A DNA stretch of 64,000 bases from Dama dama (taxonomy: Eukaryota; Chordata; Mammalia; Artiodactyla; Cervidae), in assembly GCF_033118175.1 (NCBI RefSeq), contig NC_083698.1, positions 67,115,001-67,179,000 of the forward strand, written 5' to 3'. Position 1 is the stretch's first letter. Each line of letters begins with the position of its first letter. Below, piece by piece: positions 12,098 to 24,043 of the stretch. A program made the position numbers and the translations under genes. The notes beneath the pieces were generated by a model that ran no database searches, was not told the origin of the DNA, and saw nothing but the letters and a program-made list of their open reading frames with translations.

Positions 12098-13876
12098 TTT
12101 AATTCAGTTTAGTCGCTCAGTCATGTCTGACTCTTTGTGACCCCATGGACTGCAGCATGCCAGGCTTCCCTGTCCATCACCAACTCCCAGAGCTTACTCA
12201 AACTCATGTCCATTGACTCGGTGATGCCATCCAACTATCTCATCCTGTCGTCCCCTTCTCCTCCCTCCTTCAATCTTTCCCAGCATCAAGGTCTTTTCAA
12301 ATGAGTCAGTTCTTCACATCAGGTAGCCAAAGTATTAGAGCTTCAGCATCAGTCCTTCCAATGAATATTCAGGACTGATTTCCTTTAGGATGGACTGGTT
12401 GGATCTCCTTGCAGTCCAAGGGACTCTCAAGAGTCTTCTCCAACACCACAGTTCAAAAGCATCAATTCTTCGGTGCTCAGTTTTCTTTATGGTCCAACTC
12501 TCACATCTATTCATGACTACTGGAAAAACCATAGCTTTGACTAGACAGACCTTTGTTCGCAAAGTAATGTCTCTGCTGTTTAATATGCTGTCTAGGTTGG
12601 TGATAGCTTTTCTTCCAAGGAGCAAGCGTCTTTTCATTTCACGGCTGCAGTCACCATCTACAGTGATTTTGGAGCCTCTCACTGTTTTCATTGTTTCCCC
12701 ATCTATTTGCCATGAAGTGATGGGACCAGATACCATGATCTTAGTTTTCTGAATGTTGAGTTTTAAACCAACTTTTTCACTCTCCTCTTTCACTTTCATC
12801 AAGTGGCTCTTTAGTTCTTTGCTTTCTGCCATAAGGGTGGTGTCATTTGCATGTCTGAAGTTGTTGATATTTCTCCCAGCAATCTTGATTCCAGCTTGTG
12901 CTTCATCCAGCCTGGCATTTCGCCTGATGTACTCTGCATTTAAGTTAAATAAGCAGGGTGAAAATATGCAGGTTTGACATACTCCTTTCCCGATTTGGAA
13001 CCAGTCTGTTGTTCCAAGTCCAGTTTTAACTGTTTTTTCTTGACCTGCATACAGATTTCTCAGGAGGCAGGTCAGGAGGTCTGGTATTCCCATTTCTTGA
13101 AGAATTTTCCACAGTTTGTTGTGATCCACACAGTCAATGGCTTTGGCATAGTCAATAAAGCAGAAGTAGATATTTTTCTGGAACTCTTTCTTTTTCAGTG
13201 ATCCAACGGATGCTGACAATTTGATCTCTGGTCTCTCTGCCTTTTCTAAATCCAGCTTGAACATCTGGAAGTTCATGGTTCATGTAGTGTTGAAGCCTGG
13301 TTTGGAGAATTTTGAGCATTACTTTACTAGAGTGTGAGATGAGTGCAATTGCACGGTAGTTTGAACATTCTTTAGCATTGCCTTTCTTTGGAATTGGAAT
13401 GAACACTGACCTTTTCCAGTCCTATGGCCACTACTGAGTTTTCCAGATTTGCTGGCATGTTGACTGCAGAACTTTAAATGCATCATCTTTTAGGATTTGA
13501 AATATCTCAACTGGAATTCCATCACCTCCACTAGCTTTGTTTGTAGTGATGCTTCCTAAGGCCCAATTGACTTCACATTCCAGAATGTCTGGTTCTAGGT
13601 GAGTGATCACACTATTGTGGTTATCTAGGTCATGAAGATCTTTTTTGTATAGTTCTTCTGTGTATTCTTGCCACCTCTTCTTAATGTATTCTGCTTCTGT
13701 TAGGTCCATACCATTTCTGTCCTTTATTGTGCCCATCTTTGCATGAAATGTTCCCTTGTTATCTCTAATTTTCTTGAAGAGATCTCTAGTCTTTCCCATT
13801 GTCTTGTTTTTCTTTATTTCTTTGCATTGATCACTAAGGAAGGATTTCTTATCTCTCCTTGCTATTCTTTGCTATT
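12098..13876 (-). mobile_element. BovB LINE (RTE class), 5'-truncated
   Basis: Antisense BovB. Its 3' end is at the left (ttcagtttagtcgctcagtcatgtctgac) and its 5' truncation is near 13871, at the segment complementary to caaagaatagcaagg. It contains the reverse-transcriptase and C-terminal regions. CATATTGTAG (12088-12097) and CATACTGTAG (13877-13886) form a candidate 10-bp target duplication with one mismatch. The endonuclease domain is missing. Confidence 0.93.
12335..13799 (-). pseudogene. BovB reverse-transcriptase remnant, inactive
   Basis: The BovB polyprotein is split over three frames: 13799-13431 (linker region, begins MGKTRDLFKKI), 13406-13152 (MFIPIPKKGNAKECSNYR, the RT fingers) and 13276-12335 (RT palm plus C-terminal region). 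Motif A survives as FIDYAKAID. Motif B is altered (GVCQTCIFSP). The catalytic YADD of motif C reads HAND (codons at 12853-12842), so the enzyme is dead. The first frame ends at an in-frame TAG (13433-13431), a position also mutated in the 43-kb copy. The downstream parts are out of frame with one another. It is not a host gene, although one frame runs 313 codons. Confidence 0.9.
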
Positions 13877-15721
13877 CATACTGTAGGTGGTCATGAAATA
13901 TTTGTTGAATGAGTGAGTAAACAAAGATGGCAAGCAGAAATCCTTGGGTTTTATGATGCCTACAATCAGCCTCTGAAAACAGGGAACCAGACCTCTTTTG
14001 AGGTTTTAAGTAATCACTGAGAAAAGGCAGAAGACTGCTCTCTGATTGCTAAAAGTGAAACACAAAGGAACAAAAAACTGAGTTGCAGATTGCATCTCTC
14101 CCATCTACCCCCAGAGGACTTAGGCCTCATGTGTTTTTCAAATAAAAAGTGAGTTTTTCATTCCTCTGTCCATCAAAAGAGATTTTTCTCTGAACAAAGA
14201 AGGGATCACTTATACAAGGATCACACCAAAGTGTGTAAGAATGTGTGAATGAGTATGTGTAAATTAAGGAAGGCAGGTGGATAGAATACATAACTACAAC
14301 AACAAAAAATCCATAAACAAATCTTGCTGGGTTTAACATATACATCAGTAAACAGCACACACTCATGACTAAACCCACAGATCTCAGAATTGCAGCTTGC
14401 AACTGTGTCTCCTCTCTGTGATAAATATGGGCAATATTAATGTCATCTTCTAAGCCCCCAAAAATATAGCTGACTCTGTCCAACAGAGCTGGTGATACTG
14501 CTGCAGGTAAATCATCTTCGGATCAGAACTCCACGTACACATAATCTTCCGGGCACCTGCAAAGTCTAGGGGCACCAAGTGACAAGTCTGGAATATTGAT
14601 ATCACTTCCTAGCCTGTCCTACTTGAGTTTGGGTTTTGTTTTGTTTTTTCCCTACCAGTAACAAAGATATGTTCTCTGATATAAAACCTCCTTATGACTT
14701 GACTTCTAGTTCTTTTCAGGGGTCCTGCAAGAAAACCATTTCAATTAATCGTAAGAATTCTCACTGTTTTGGAAGAATGACCTGACTTCTGAAATACTCC
14801 TTTTAATTCATGCTATTTTCAGGAGAATACTGTAAGAATCTCACTCTTTTCATCCTGCAGATTGCCAACCAAGGCCAGAGCTTAAGAATTTGATCATTGT
14901 TAGGGCCTGTAATGAAAGGATTTAATCATTGTATGTGATTTGAGTGGGCATTTCCTGAGGGCCTGACACAAGTTATTTTTACCTAGTACCCTCTCAATTA
15001 ATGTTGAGAGAGGGTAATGTTATTAAGCAAATGACTGGATAGATGAATGAATGATGTTGAGAGCAGACATCTCCTGGTAGTACAGCAACTAGGATTTTCA
15101 AGAGCATATCTAAATTTTTGTTTCCTGAAATGCATGTCTGAAGACTGTGAATAAGTATTATGCAAGAAAACAGATTTGTGTTTAAAAAAATGTTGAGATG
15201 TGGCAAATTTGACAGAGGTTTTTGAATTCTTTTGCTTGCTCATCACAAATTGCAAGTTACTAAGAACATAATTTCTGGCATGTTTTAAATACTGACATTA
15301 AGAAAAAGGTTTTAAATGTATCCATAAAATCTACAAGTAACATAGCAATTTGATATCCATCTTACCATTTTTTAAAAATACAGAAACTCTTGAAATTTTA
15401 CATTTCTTTATTTCCATAAATGTATTATTTATTTTCTACTCTCCTTCCAAAATTTCATCCTAATAGAATTATTTTATGCTTAAAAGACTAGTTACTGAAC
15501 ATTTTATTTTACTTCTTTGCAACGACATGTATATGACTTGAAATACTTTTATTCATTGTATTTTTAATGCTCCACATTAAAAATTCTATTGATATTTAAC
15601 AAAATAAAAACCTAAACTTTGATTTAAATTATTAAACATGAAAGTAAAGGTTACTGAATATTCACCTCTTAATGAAATGAAATAAGCTTTTTGTTCAACT
15701 CAGAATTCAAATAAAGTCCAT
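13877..15721. other. unique non-coding sequence
   Basis: No gene supported. A 9-bp inverted repeat (TACCCTCTC at 14987-14995 and GAGAGGGTA at 15008-15016) is present. The 118-codon antisense frame at 14127-14483 has no recognisable domain. Confidence 0.5.
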
Positions 15722-15930
15722 GCGAGCATGCTCAATCACTCAGTCGTGTCTGACTCTTTGTAACCCCATGGACTGTAGCCCACCAGGTTCTTCTGCCCAT
15801 GGAATTTTTCAGGCAAGAATACTGGAGTGGGTTGCCATTTCCTTCTCCGGGGGATCTTCCCAACCTAGGGATTGAACCCATGTCTCCAGCATTGGCAGGT
15901 AGATTCTTTACCATTGAACCACCTGTGAAG
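15722..15930 (-). mobile_element. Bov-tA SINE
   Basis: Antisense BovA body and head (ggcaggtagattctttaccattgaaccacc). The flanks CAAATAAAGTCCAT (15708-15721) and CAAATAAGGTTCAT (15931-15944) match at 12 of 14 bases, which is a decayed target duplication. Confidence 0.92.
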
Positions 15931-15944
15931 CAAATAAGGTTCAT

Positions 15945-16859
15945 ACATGGAGATTACATGGTTGATATGTCTCTTAGGTCCCCTTCAGTCTTTAAATCTC
16001 AGTCTCTTTCACTCTTTGCCTCTCTCTCCCCTTGTCTCTTAAACATAGTTATTTCATAGAAGAAAGGCTATTTCTTTCCCTTTCCCCTGATAAAAATAAA
16101 GGAACAAGAGCTTATAATCTTTGAATAAATGACAATTCTTCCCAAGAAAGAACATTCAAAAATTTACAATTTCTCTCTCTGTCTCTCTCACACACATATA
16201 CCCACATATATATCACTGCCCTTATTTTTCTGGGTCCATAAAAGATTTACTATGAACTGGCATTTGGAAACAACTGGTTTAGAGCATACAGTTATCACTA
16301 ATGGTTTCTGAATATATCCCACGATGTGGTGTGTATGTCAGAATTATGCCTATGAAATATATCTCATATATAAAACTTAGGTACTGCTCTCAGAAGTTTC
16401 CCTAGTAAAGTCACTATTGCCTCTTAATATGGCAAAACTACAAAATTTATTATTATAAGTCACCAAAGAAACACATGTTTCATTTTTCAATTCTAACTCA
16501 CAATGTTCATAACATTTGACTCACAATATTCTGATGCTGCTTCAATACTGTAGGTAAGTCAGGCCCAGGTGAAACTGAGTCAATGAGCCAACGCAGGCTG
16601 TGTGAGTTCTCATCCCTTGGTGAAGGGGGTTCCAGGCCCACAGCCCATTCTTCTGGGGCTGAGCAGGGGTTGAAAGACTACATGCAGGAGACCACCTCTT
16701 GCAAAAGATGGCTATAATTTGGGAAGCAGCAGAAATGAAGTTGAGAAAGTCAGGAGGGGCAGGATCATTGAAGGCTTTATATTGCAAAGTAAAGGTTTAG
16801 GGCATTGTTCTGTGAGCAAAGGGGCAGCTCAAAGAGACCCTAGGATAGACGAACATAAT
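15945..16859. other. unique sequence with a short CT/CA-rich stretch
   Basis: A mixed (TC)/(CA)/(TA) simple stretch lies at about 16170-16213. A possible L2-like trace (gcaggatcattgaaggctttat) is at about 16740-16800. No gene seen. Confidence 0.5.
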
Positions 16860-17075
16860 GGTTAAATGGGGACTCTCAAGCAAAATTACCTGGGTTTGAA
16901 TCCTAGCTCTGCTGCCTAGTACTGTGTGACCTTGCATAAGTTCCTTAACCTCTCTGTGCCTCAGTTTCCTCATGTGAAATGAGGATGATAGCAACAAGTC
17001 CTAGTGCATGGGTCTTTTATGAAGATTAAATAAGATAATAAGTAAAGTGCTTAGAAAAGTGCCTGCCCCTGAGTG
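16860..17075 (+). mobile_element. MIR SINE
   Basis: Sense MIR pattern: gggtttgaatcctagctctgc, ctgtgtgaccttgcataag, tctctgtgcctcagtttcc, gaagattaaataagataat, aagtgcttagaaaagtgcctg. Confidence 0.88.
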
Positions 17076-18439
17076 ATAATGTTGTTCTATTGGAAGGAAT
17101 TTAAGGACAGGATAACATGATTAACTGCTTTGCAAGCCATTTCTTTTCCTCAGTCTCCCTCTACAAAATGAAGAGATTAAGTCAGATACTCTAAGTCTTC
17201 CCCACTGCTCTATTATTCTCTGATTGCAGTTGCAATGCAATGATAGACTTGCATTTGAACTTGAAAATGGACCTCAGTCCTCACCCTACCCATTTGAAGG
17301 CAGGAGACTGACAGCCTAAATGGAACCAAAGCTCTTTAAGCAGAAGAGCTCACCTGACTGTCAAGTGTGATTCAGAGAACTCTCCTGAGAAGCCCTCTTC
17401 CAGTTCTCAGGATTAAAAAAAAAGGTAAAGCTGTCTGATATCTTTTGAATTTACACAAACCAGGTCTCCTCCCGCCCCTCCTTCTGAGCGTCTCAGGCCA
17501 AATGAATTCTCAATGTCAGCAGAATTTTACATATGTTATGCAAAAGCACATCAACAGAACACAGAGAAAAGACATAAATAATGCAAACTGAGCATCCATC
17601 TTCAAACCAGCCAGATGACATACGGGGCCACAATTAGCTAGTCGAGGCCTGACAGTGGTCACTGTGGCAATATTATCTACGGGCAGCGTCCAGTTAGAAC
17701 GGCACATTTGCAAGGCAGAAATATAGTGCTTGATAAGAGGAAGGGACAGAGAAAAATTGTGAGCAACTGTGAAGCAAGGGAGGGAGACAGGTAAACAAAG
17801 ACCCTGAGAGGGACGGAGAGAGGAGGTGCTCGTGGGAGCACGGCCAGCATCGCAGCTCTGAACGAGGATGGAAAATGGGTGTGCCACCCTCAGAGTCCTC
17901 ACTTCGGCATCTGGATCAAGCTATTGATTCTCTTTGAGCCTAAATTACAAAGGGCTGTGAATTATACATGGAAGATTGTCTGGGCCCGTCCCTTAGCAGA
18001 TGGGAAAACCATGGTGGCAAATGAAGTTAGCAGGCTGCCTCGTGGAAAAAGCTTCTATGCCTTTCCTCCTTGATGTTTTGAGAGCCTGCATGGGGAATCA
18101 ATGCCAGAACCATCATTGGGACATTTTTCCATCATGAACAAAACAACCATTAAAAAAAAAAACAAACGCAACAACAATAACCTTTTTCCTTTTTGCAGAC
18201 TTAAGAGACAAATTTCGTTTTCCAAGAAATCGCTACTGGTTTCAATTCTTGGTGGCTTGGGTTGGAGTGGGTATAAGATGAGTAACTCTGGGAACCCTGA
18301 GCTACACTGTCACCTCAAGAGGGTTTGACATTGGGCACAGGCAGAACAGCAGAAAGGTGAAGAAAATCAGCCATCCCAGGAGTGAAGCCTGCTCGCTTCC
18401 TACAGCAGGCATGCTGGCCAGAACGAACAGTTTCTGTCT
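17076..18439. other. repeat-poor unique sequence, possible conserved non-coding stretch
   Basis: No SINE or LINE recognised over about 1.3 kb. The part at 17510-17905 is less AT-rich and carries a 128-codon antisense frame with no domain I recognise and no splice context. I treat it as non-coding. Confidence 0.4.
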
Positions 18440-18693
18440 GTTTGTTGTTCAATCGCTAAGTCATGTCCAGCTCTTTGTGACCCCCATGGACTGCAGCACA
18501 TCAGGCTTCCCTATCCTTTACTATTTCCCTGAGTTTGCTCCAATTCATGTCCACTGAGACAGGGATGCCATCTGACCATCTTGTCCTCTGTCACCCCCTT
18601 CTCCTGCCTTTAATCTTTCCCAGCATCAGGGTCTTTTCCAATGAGTTGGCTCTTCGCCATCAGGTGGCCAAAGTACTGGAGTTTCAGCTTCAG
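18440..18693 (-). mobile_element. BovB 3'-end fragment
   Basis: Antisense BovB 3' end: aagtcatgtccagctctttgtgacc ... ccaattcatgtccactga ... tctttcccagcatcagggtcttttcc ... ggagtttcagcttcag. It is heavily 5'-truncated. Confidence 0.88.
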
Positions 18694-19021
18694 ACCAGAA
18701 CTTTCCTGGTTCCTTGGAGGGTTCCAACTGAGCTCCAGGAGCTCCAAGCAGTCAGCACAGCAAAATCTCAGAGAGAATGACACTCACTAAACAGCCATAA
18801 GAAGGCAAACAGGGAGCTCTATAAAATCATCCTTCCCTGATCAGTAGGCTTCTGGGGAGCCAGCAAGGATTTCCATAAACCTAGACTTTTGGAAACTATT
18901 TCACTAGACTTGCTTCCTAGGGGGGAGTCGTAACCCAGCAGACAGACACTCAAAATTACAGTAATCATTATAACTATGATAATGATGATAATAATACTAG
19001 CCATAATCATCAATACAAACA
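18694..19021. other. unique spacer ending in an AT-rich ATA/ATC stretch
   Basis: Nothing coding. An imperfect trinucleotide-rich segment (ataatgatgataataata) lies at about 18976-18996. Confidence 0.5.
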
Positions 19022-19205
19022 TAATAAAAGCTAATACTTATTTAATGCTTACTCTGTGTCCATCACTGTGTGAACTGCTTTACATGCATTTTCTCATTTA
19101 ATCCTGAAACAAGATTTTCAGGTAGATACTATTATCAGTTTCATTTTAGAGGTGATGAAACTGTGGTGTAGAGAAGAGAAATGTCTTGCTAAGGTCACAA
19201 TGGTA
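19022..19205 (-). mobile_element. MIR SINE
   Basis: Antisense MIR: tttaatgcttactctgtgtcc, tttacatgcattttctcatttaatcc, ggtagatactattatcag, taaggtcacaatgg. Confidence 0.85.
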
Positions 19206-19655
19206 GACTGACGGCCAGAGTGGTCATGATTCTTCACTCTCCCAGCATCCTCTGCAGCATGACTTTGTAGGTTTTGGCTGGTCTCAAGGCTTGCTTTCGG
19301 CCAGTAGGATGAGGCTTTGCTCATAGTGTCTCCCTTCTGAGTCTAGATCTCAGAACTCTGGCCAAGCCCTTGGAATCTGGGACTCTATCAGGCTGTTGAG
19401 GGAACAAGCCCAGATTAGCCTGCCAGAGGATGCGGGACCACGTGGAGCAGAGAGAGAAAAGCTGCCATCCTACACCTGCCAGCCTCCTGCAGACACTTGA
19501 AAGAGTCCAGATATGTTCAGATGAGCCTGGCCTAGGTGAGCAGAACCCAAGCCTGGTCTGCTGACCAGTGTGCAATAATAAACGGTCGTTTTAAGCCACC
19601 AAGTTTTGGGGTGGTTTTTACATAGCAGTTAACAACTGAAACAATGACCTAAGTA
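19206..19655 (+). mobile_element. MLT1-like LTR (ERVL-MaLR)
   Basis: The 3' half has the MaLR LTR signature: a gaccacgtggagcagag segment, then a polyadenylation-type aataataaacgg followed by ttttaagccaccaagttttggggtgg. Internal non-coding LTR only. No viral protein is encoded. Subfamily not resolved. Confidence 0.7.
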
Positions 19656-20304
19656 ATACTAGCATTCCAAACCAGGATTCTCTACACCAAAATCCTTTGC
19701 CTTTTGGCTTCTAACATCTAATGACACATTCCCATCTCATTCACCAGCACCATCTTCTCCAATCCCACCTTTCTCTTTCCAGCAGCTCCCAGTAGCAGAC
19801 ATTTCTGATTGCCCACTGATACTCATTTTCTGACAAATGAGAACAGTTGGGATCCCTATCCCAACTCTAGGGACAAATCTTGACTGAGAAAGCCAGCAAT
19901 GGTGGCTGTAATCTCTTCATTGGTCATTCAGCAGGAGTGCACACATGACCTGTTTCTGACTATGAGCTGGGGTGGGGGTGAGGGGGTTGGGTCACCTGGA
20001 GGGCTTAGGGAAAAGATTTCCTTTTTCTTCTGAGAATAGAAACACCACAACATATAGTCTTTTATTGATTTTGTCTGCTGTCCACCACCTTGTAACAATG
20101 AAGGGGGACTACCTGAGTGGAAGATAATGCTCAGGATGGCAGAATACAGACATTGAGATCACTGGAACTACTCGGGCATGGAGACAGAACCACACATGGG
20201 ATCCATACTGTTCTTCCTTTGAATTTCCCCTTTTCCCCTTTTGTTCAAACCAGTTTTTTTTTTGTTTTTTTTTTTTTTAATACTAGTAGCCAGAAACATC
20301 CTAA
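19656..20304. other. unique or unassigned old repeat sequence
   Basis: The stretch at about 19820-20190 has the feel of an unassigned ancient repeat (attggtcattcagcaggagtgcacacatgacc). A G-quadruplex-capable tract lies at 19969-19991. A T-tract (about 20254-20278) precedes the next SINE. Confidence 0.4.
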
Positions 20305-20506
20305 GGGCTTCCCTGGTGGCTTAGAAGGTAAAGAATCTTCCGACAATGCAGGAGACCCAGATTCGATCCCTGGGTCGGGAAGATCCCCTGGAGAAGGAAA
20401 TGGCAACCCACTCCAGTATTCTAGCCTGAAGAACTCCATGGACAGAGGAGCCTGGTGGGCTACAGTTTATGGGGTCGCAGAGAGTCAGACACGAATGACT
20501 GACTTT
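20305..20506 (+). mobile_element. Bov-tA SINE, full length
   Basis: Complete head and BovA body. The flanks CAGAAACATCCTAA (20291-20304) and CAGAAACATCTTAA (20507-20520) are a 13/14 target duplication. It accounts for the 64-136-codon frames on both strands. Confidence 0.95.
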
Positions 20507-20520
20507 CAGAAACATCTTAA

Positions 20521-21929
20521 TGGGTAGAGCTCCAATCATCAGCTGAAAGGACCATTTGGTTGTTGAGTCCATTATTCCTACAAAAACCAGATCAAACGCC
20601 TTTTATTCCTATAAGAACCAAATAGTTCAGAGGCCACTGAAGCTGATTCCCAAGAGGCAGACCCCAATTTCCTGGAGCCATGTATTTATGGCCCATATCT
20701 ACTTCTTTTGTCTGACTTTAACAGTAAGTAGTTGCCCTGGGACTCGGAGCAGGATGACTGTAGGTTGGAGGTAAAGGCAGGAGACTTCTGGGAAGTTCTG
20801 GGGATCATGACTGAAGTGTGGCCAGAGGTCCAAGGACACAACAGACATTCAATCAATGTACGTTCTTGTGGGGTATTCTCCTTTCAGCTGGTCCCAACTT
20901 TTCCTCTCCATCACTCATCCCCTGGGGAGCACATGGTATGAGCCTTTATTCAGAGATGACACTTAAGATATTTAACACTCACTATCCTCAGATGCAGACT
21001 GGTCTAAACAAGGGTTGCAGTGCTGAGGCTGGGTCTTGGAGGCCCTTGTATTTGGGTCCTAGGGAAGTAGGGGGTCACTGCGGGGTGGGGGGAGGTAAAG
21101 GAGGTTCTTGAGGAGGGGTCAGGGCAGAAAGGGTAAAATAGTGGGTAGTGTGGGGCAGAGGGAAGGGCAGCAAGGACAGTGGATATTTACTGGTTTGGTC
21201 TTTACAAAATTTAACAACTTGTTCAGCCATACTGGGGCATACCAGAGTGTTCTACAATACGTGCTACATTTTATGTGTGTCTGCCTGCTCTACCAGCCTG
21301 TGTACCCCAAGGCTAGAGGGACTGCCATACTCACCTGCCTGTCCCCAGCTCTCAGCACAACCCCTAGCACAGAGCCTGTCACAACACAGTTGGACGAATT
21401 GCACAGAATCAACCACATAAACACCCAGATTCTGGACAAAAAGGAATCTGACTGGTCACAGCTATTTCCCTCTGAAACAATTATTTCTTAGGAGCAGAGT
21501 TACGGAGAGTTAAGGTGACCTCTGACGTTCCAACCTCCTTTGCCCTAAGATGGCTCAAGATTAAACTTTCTCACTAAGCAGAGCAGATGAAAGAGGGAGC
21601 TGGGGGTGGAGAGCAGCCCCCTGGGTCTTGCAGGCCTTGGAGCAAGCTGTGCCCAAGGTTGCAGGACCATCACCATCAGCAGTGACTCCATAGTTCTCAC
21701 TGGGCTGAGAAAGGATACAAGACGTCACTCCAGGGAACTCCTAAAGTAAAGCCCCAAATCCTAGGACTTGGACACTGTCTGGTTATCAAAGGCATTGCTG
21801 TGTCTTACTCATCTTTCTTTTCCCTAACCCTAAGTGTGGCAGAGGCTCAGGGGCCACTTGCTGAGAGCACAAGTGACGGAATGAATGAATAAGTGAATTA
21901 ATGAATGAGGGCACCTCCTTTGCAAATAG
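20521..21929. other. unique non-coding sequence
   Basis: No supportable gene. The plus-strand frames at 20818-21491 have low complexity and no family signature. A G-rich tract is at 21070-21092. Confidence 0.45.
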
Positions 21930-22145
21930 TTTTGGTACAAAGAACATGAAATTAACTCAGGAGTCAGATTAATTTGGGTTAACTTCCAGGTTTTGTCACT
22001 TAATGGCTATTGAGTCAGGCAAAGTCCTTAACAGAAACTTAAGAATCTGTTTCTTGCGTACACATAAGTAAAATGAAACCAACATCAAGAGCTTACAACT
22101 CATGTAAAGTGCCTAGTGGAACACCCGAAGTACTCAATAAATTGT
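21930..22145 (+). mobile_element. MIR SINE, diverged
   Basis: MIR order is recognisable (caggagtcagatt, ttttgtcacttaatggctat, gtaaagtgcctagtggaaca, gtactcaataaattg) with many substitutions. Confidence 0.7.
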
Positions 22146-22440
22146 AACTTCTTCTCTTCTATCTTCTTCATTTCATCTTTTTGCTTTATGATTATTATTA
22201 AACTCACTTCTCAGAGATAATTTTGCACATTTTAGAACTGCCTAGTTTGAATTTTTTTCACCTAAATAATGTCCAGATGAATCAGCATATAAATGGTCTA
22301 TGTCAGCAGTCTTTGTTATCCATGTATAAGTCATTCCTTTCTCCCCTCAAGGAGAAAGATGTATTTGAAGCAAGCCTATGAAAGAATAACATCCAAATAC
22401 AGCAGCAAGTACTTTAGTTTATCTCCTCCCTCATGATCTT

Positions 22441-22620
22441 TACTGAGCACTTAGTGTGACAATCACAGCACAAGCTCTTTACTATCCTTGTCTTCTTCCT
22501 AATCTCTACCTCAGCCAGGGAGGTGGGCAATCTTTATTTTATAGACGAGAAAACTGAGATTCAGAGAAGTTAAATGGCAATGCCAAGTGAATGAAAGTAA
22601 CAGAGTCAGATTCAAGAACA
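22441..22620 (-). mobile_element. MIR SINE, diverged
   Basis: Antisense MIR: tgagcacttagtgtgacaatc, tttattttatagacgagaaa, actgagattcagagaagtta, agtaacagagtcagattc. Confidence 0.75.
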
Positions 22621-24043
22621 TGATGGGTATCTCCTGGCATTGATTCTTTGCTCCTCTCAGGTGTAGCATACTTTTGGTTTTGCTGCCCCAGCTCCACCCC
22701 CAACTCCGATGAGTGACTCTAATCGATTTAAATCAACCACAGTATCTTACCCCTTTGGCATAGTGATTGGCTCAGATGAACCAAACCTAAGCCAATCAGT
22801 GCAGGGCATTCCTCTAGCCAATCATATTGAAGTGACTGATGCTCCTTAGCCTGCTGGACAAGACCAGTTCTCCATTTTCTTTCCCTGCTGGCCCCTAACG
22901 AGAAAGCCCTCAATCTTGCAATCTTGCAACCTTGAAAGGAATTAGAGAATCAGTCTTAGGGTGAAGCTGAGCAAGTAGAGCGGAGAGAAAAGCCATTGCC
23001 TTTCTTGAGTCCTAGGAACAATCAACTCAGAAGCCTGCCCTGCCTTGGTCCAATATATGCCATCTGATTTCCTTTGTCATTACACCATTTTTACTTTGTT
23101 GTTGTTGTTACTTGAAATTAAAAGCATTCTAAATGATAGTGCAAGAATCAAACACATATCTGTTTGACCCATGAGCAGTGGCCACTATGTGGCACGGCTT
23201 TTCACTTCTCTAGCTAATAGTCTTGAAACTCACATGTTTATCGGCAGCCTGGAGCATCTCTAATGTCTTAGCCCATTTGCAGCATTTCTGGGGCAGTTTA
23301 GCTCTCTGGCTGGAAGGCTGATGCCCCAGGGGGTTGCTGGTGGGCACTTAAGGTCACTCTTGCAAGTTAGTGGTTGGAGGCCATCAGAACAAAGCTGATG
23401 TTATTTCTACATACAAAGCAATGATAAATGTCTTTGGGTGTGATTCCAGCCAAGGAAGACTTCAGAGAAACACAGGCTTCAGTGGGACTAGAAAAGCAGA
23501 TAGCTGAAAGGCTGCTTATCAGGCCTTGATGTATTCAACATGTAAAAATGCTAACCTCCTCCAACTGCAATTGAATTTGTACAAGTGCTTAGAAAGAACA
23601 CTGAATTTATCAGAGCTCCAAGTGCACAATATTAAAAAATAAATCACTGCTGGTGAAATCCTAGAGCTATCAGGAGATCCATTTGAAAAGAGAGTTAGCA
23701 AAGTCAATTTGAGGCACATTCATCAAGCTTTGAAATCAAGGAGGAGGCTCTGTCCACATGGGGTTCCTTCTAGCCAACCCAAGGGGATACTAGAATTTAA
23801 GGCTGAGAACAGCTGAAACCTGACAACTAGGAATCAGACCACAGGAAATGCTAATAAGAATATTTAGAAAGAGATAAAAGCAAATGCCCACCCAAGTAGC
23901 TGAGATCAAGAGGATGATTTTCCTGGGTAGTTCTTCCTGGGGACACCCATGGCAGGGATTGATCTTGGTTTCTACCTGCAGACCTAGTCATGTGTGAGCT
24001 TCTATTAAATATTAAGTTTTTTAAAAAAAGAGAAGAGAGAGAG
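22621..24043. other. unassigned sequence with CCAAT/ATTGG cluster
   Basis: Three CCAAT-type boxes (ATTGG 22766-22770, CCAAT 22792-22796 and 22818-22822) lie within 57 bp. The surroundings resemble an unassigned ancient repeat. No gene supported. Confidence 0.4.

Noticed and set aside
12335..13276. A 313-codon minus-strand open frame, the longest in the window, as a host gene
   Set aside because: It is BovB reverse transcriptase with motif C mutated to HAND, flanked by BovB sequence and a candidate target duplication.
17516..17902. A 128-codon minus-strand frame with a hydrophobic C-terminus as a membrane protein
   Set aside because: No recognised family, no splice context and only moderate length. 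A chance frame is more likely.
20117..20527. A 136-codon plus-strand frame
   Set aside because: Its second half is a Bov-tA SINE bracketed by a target duplication, and the first half has no signature.
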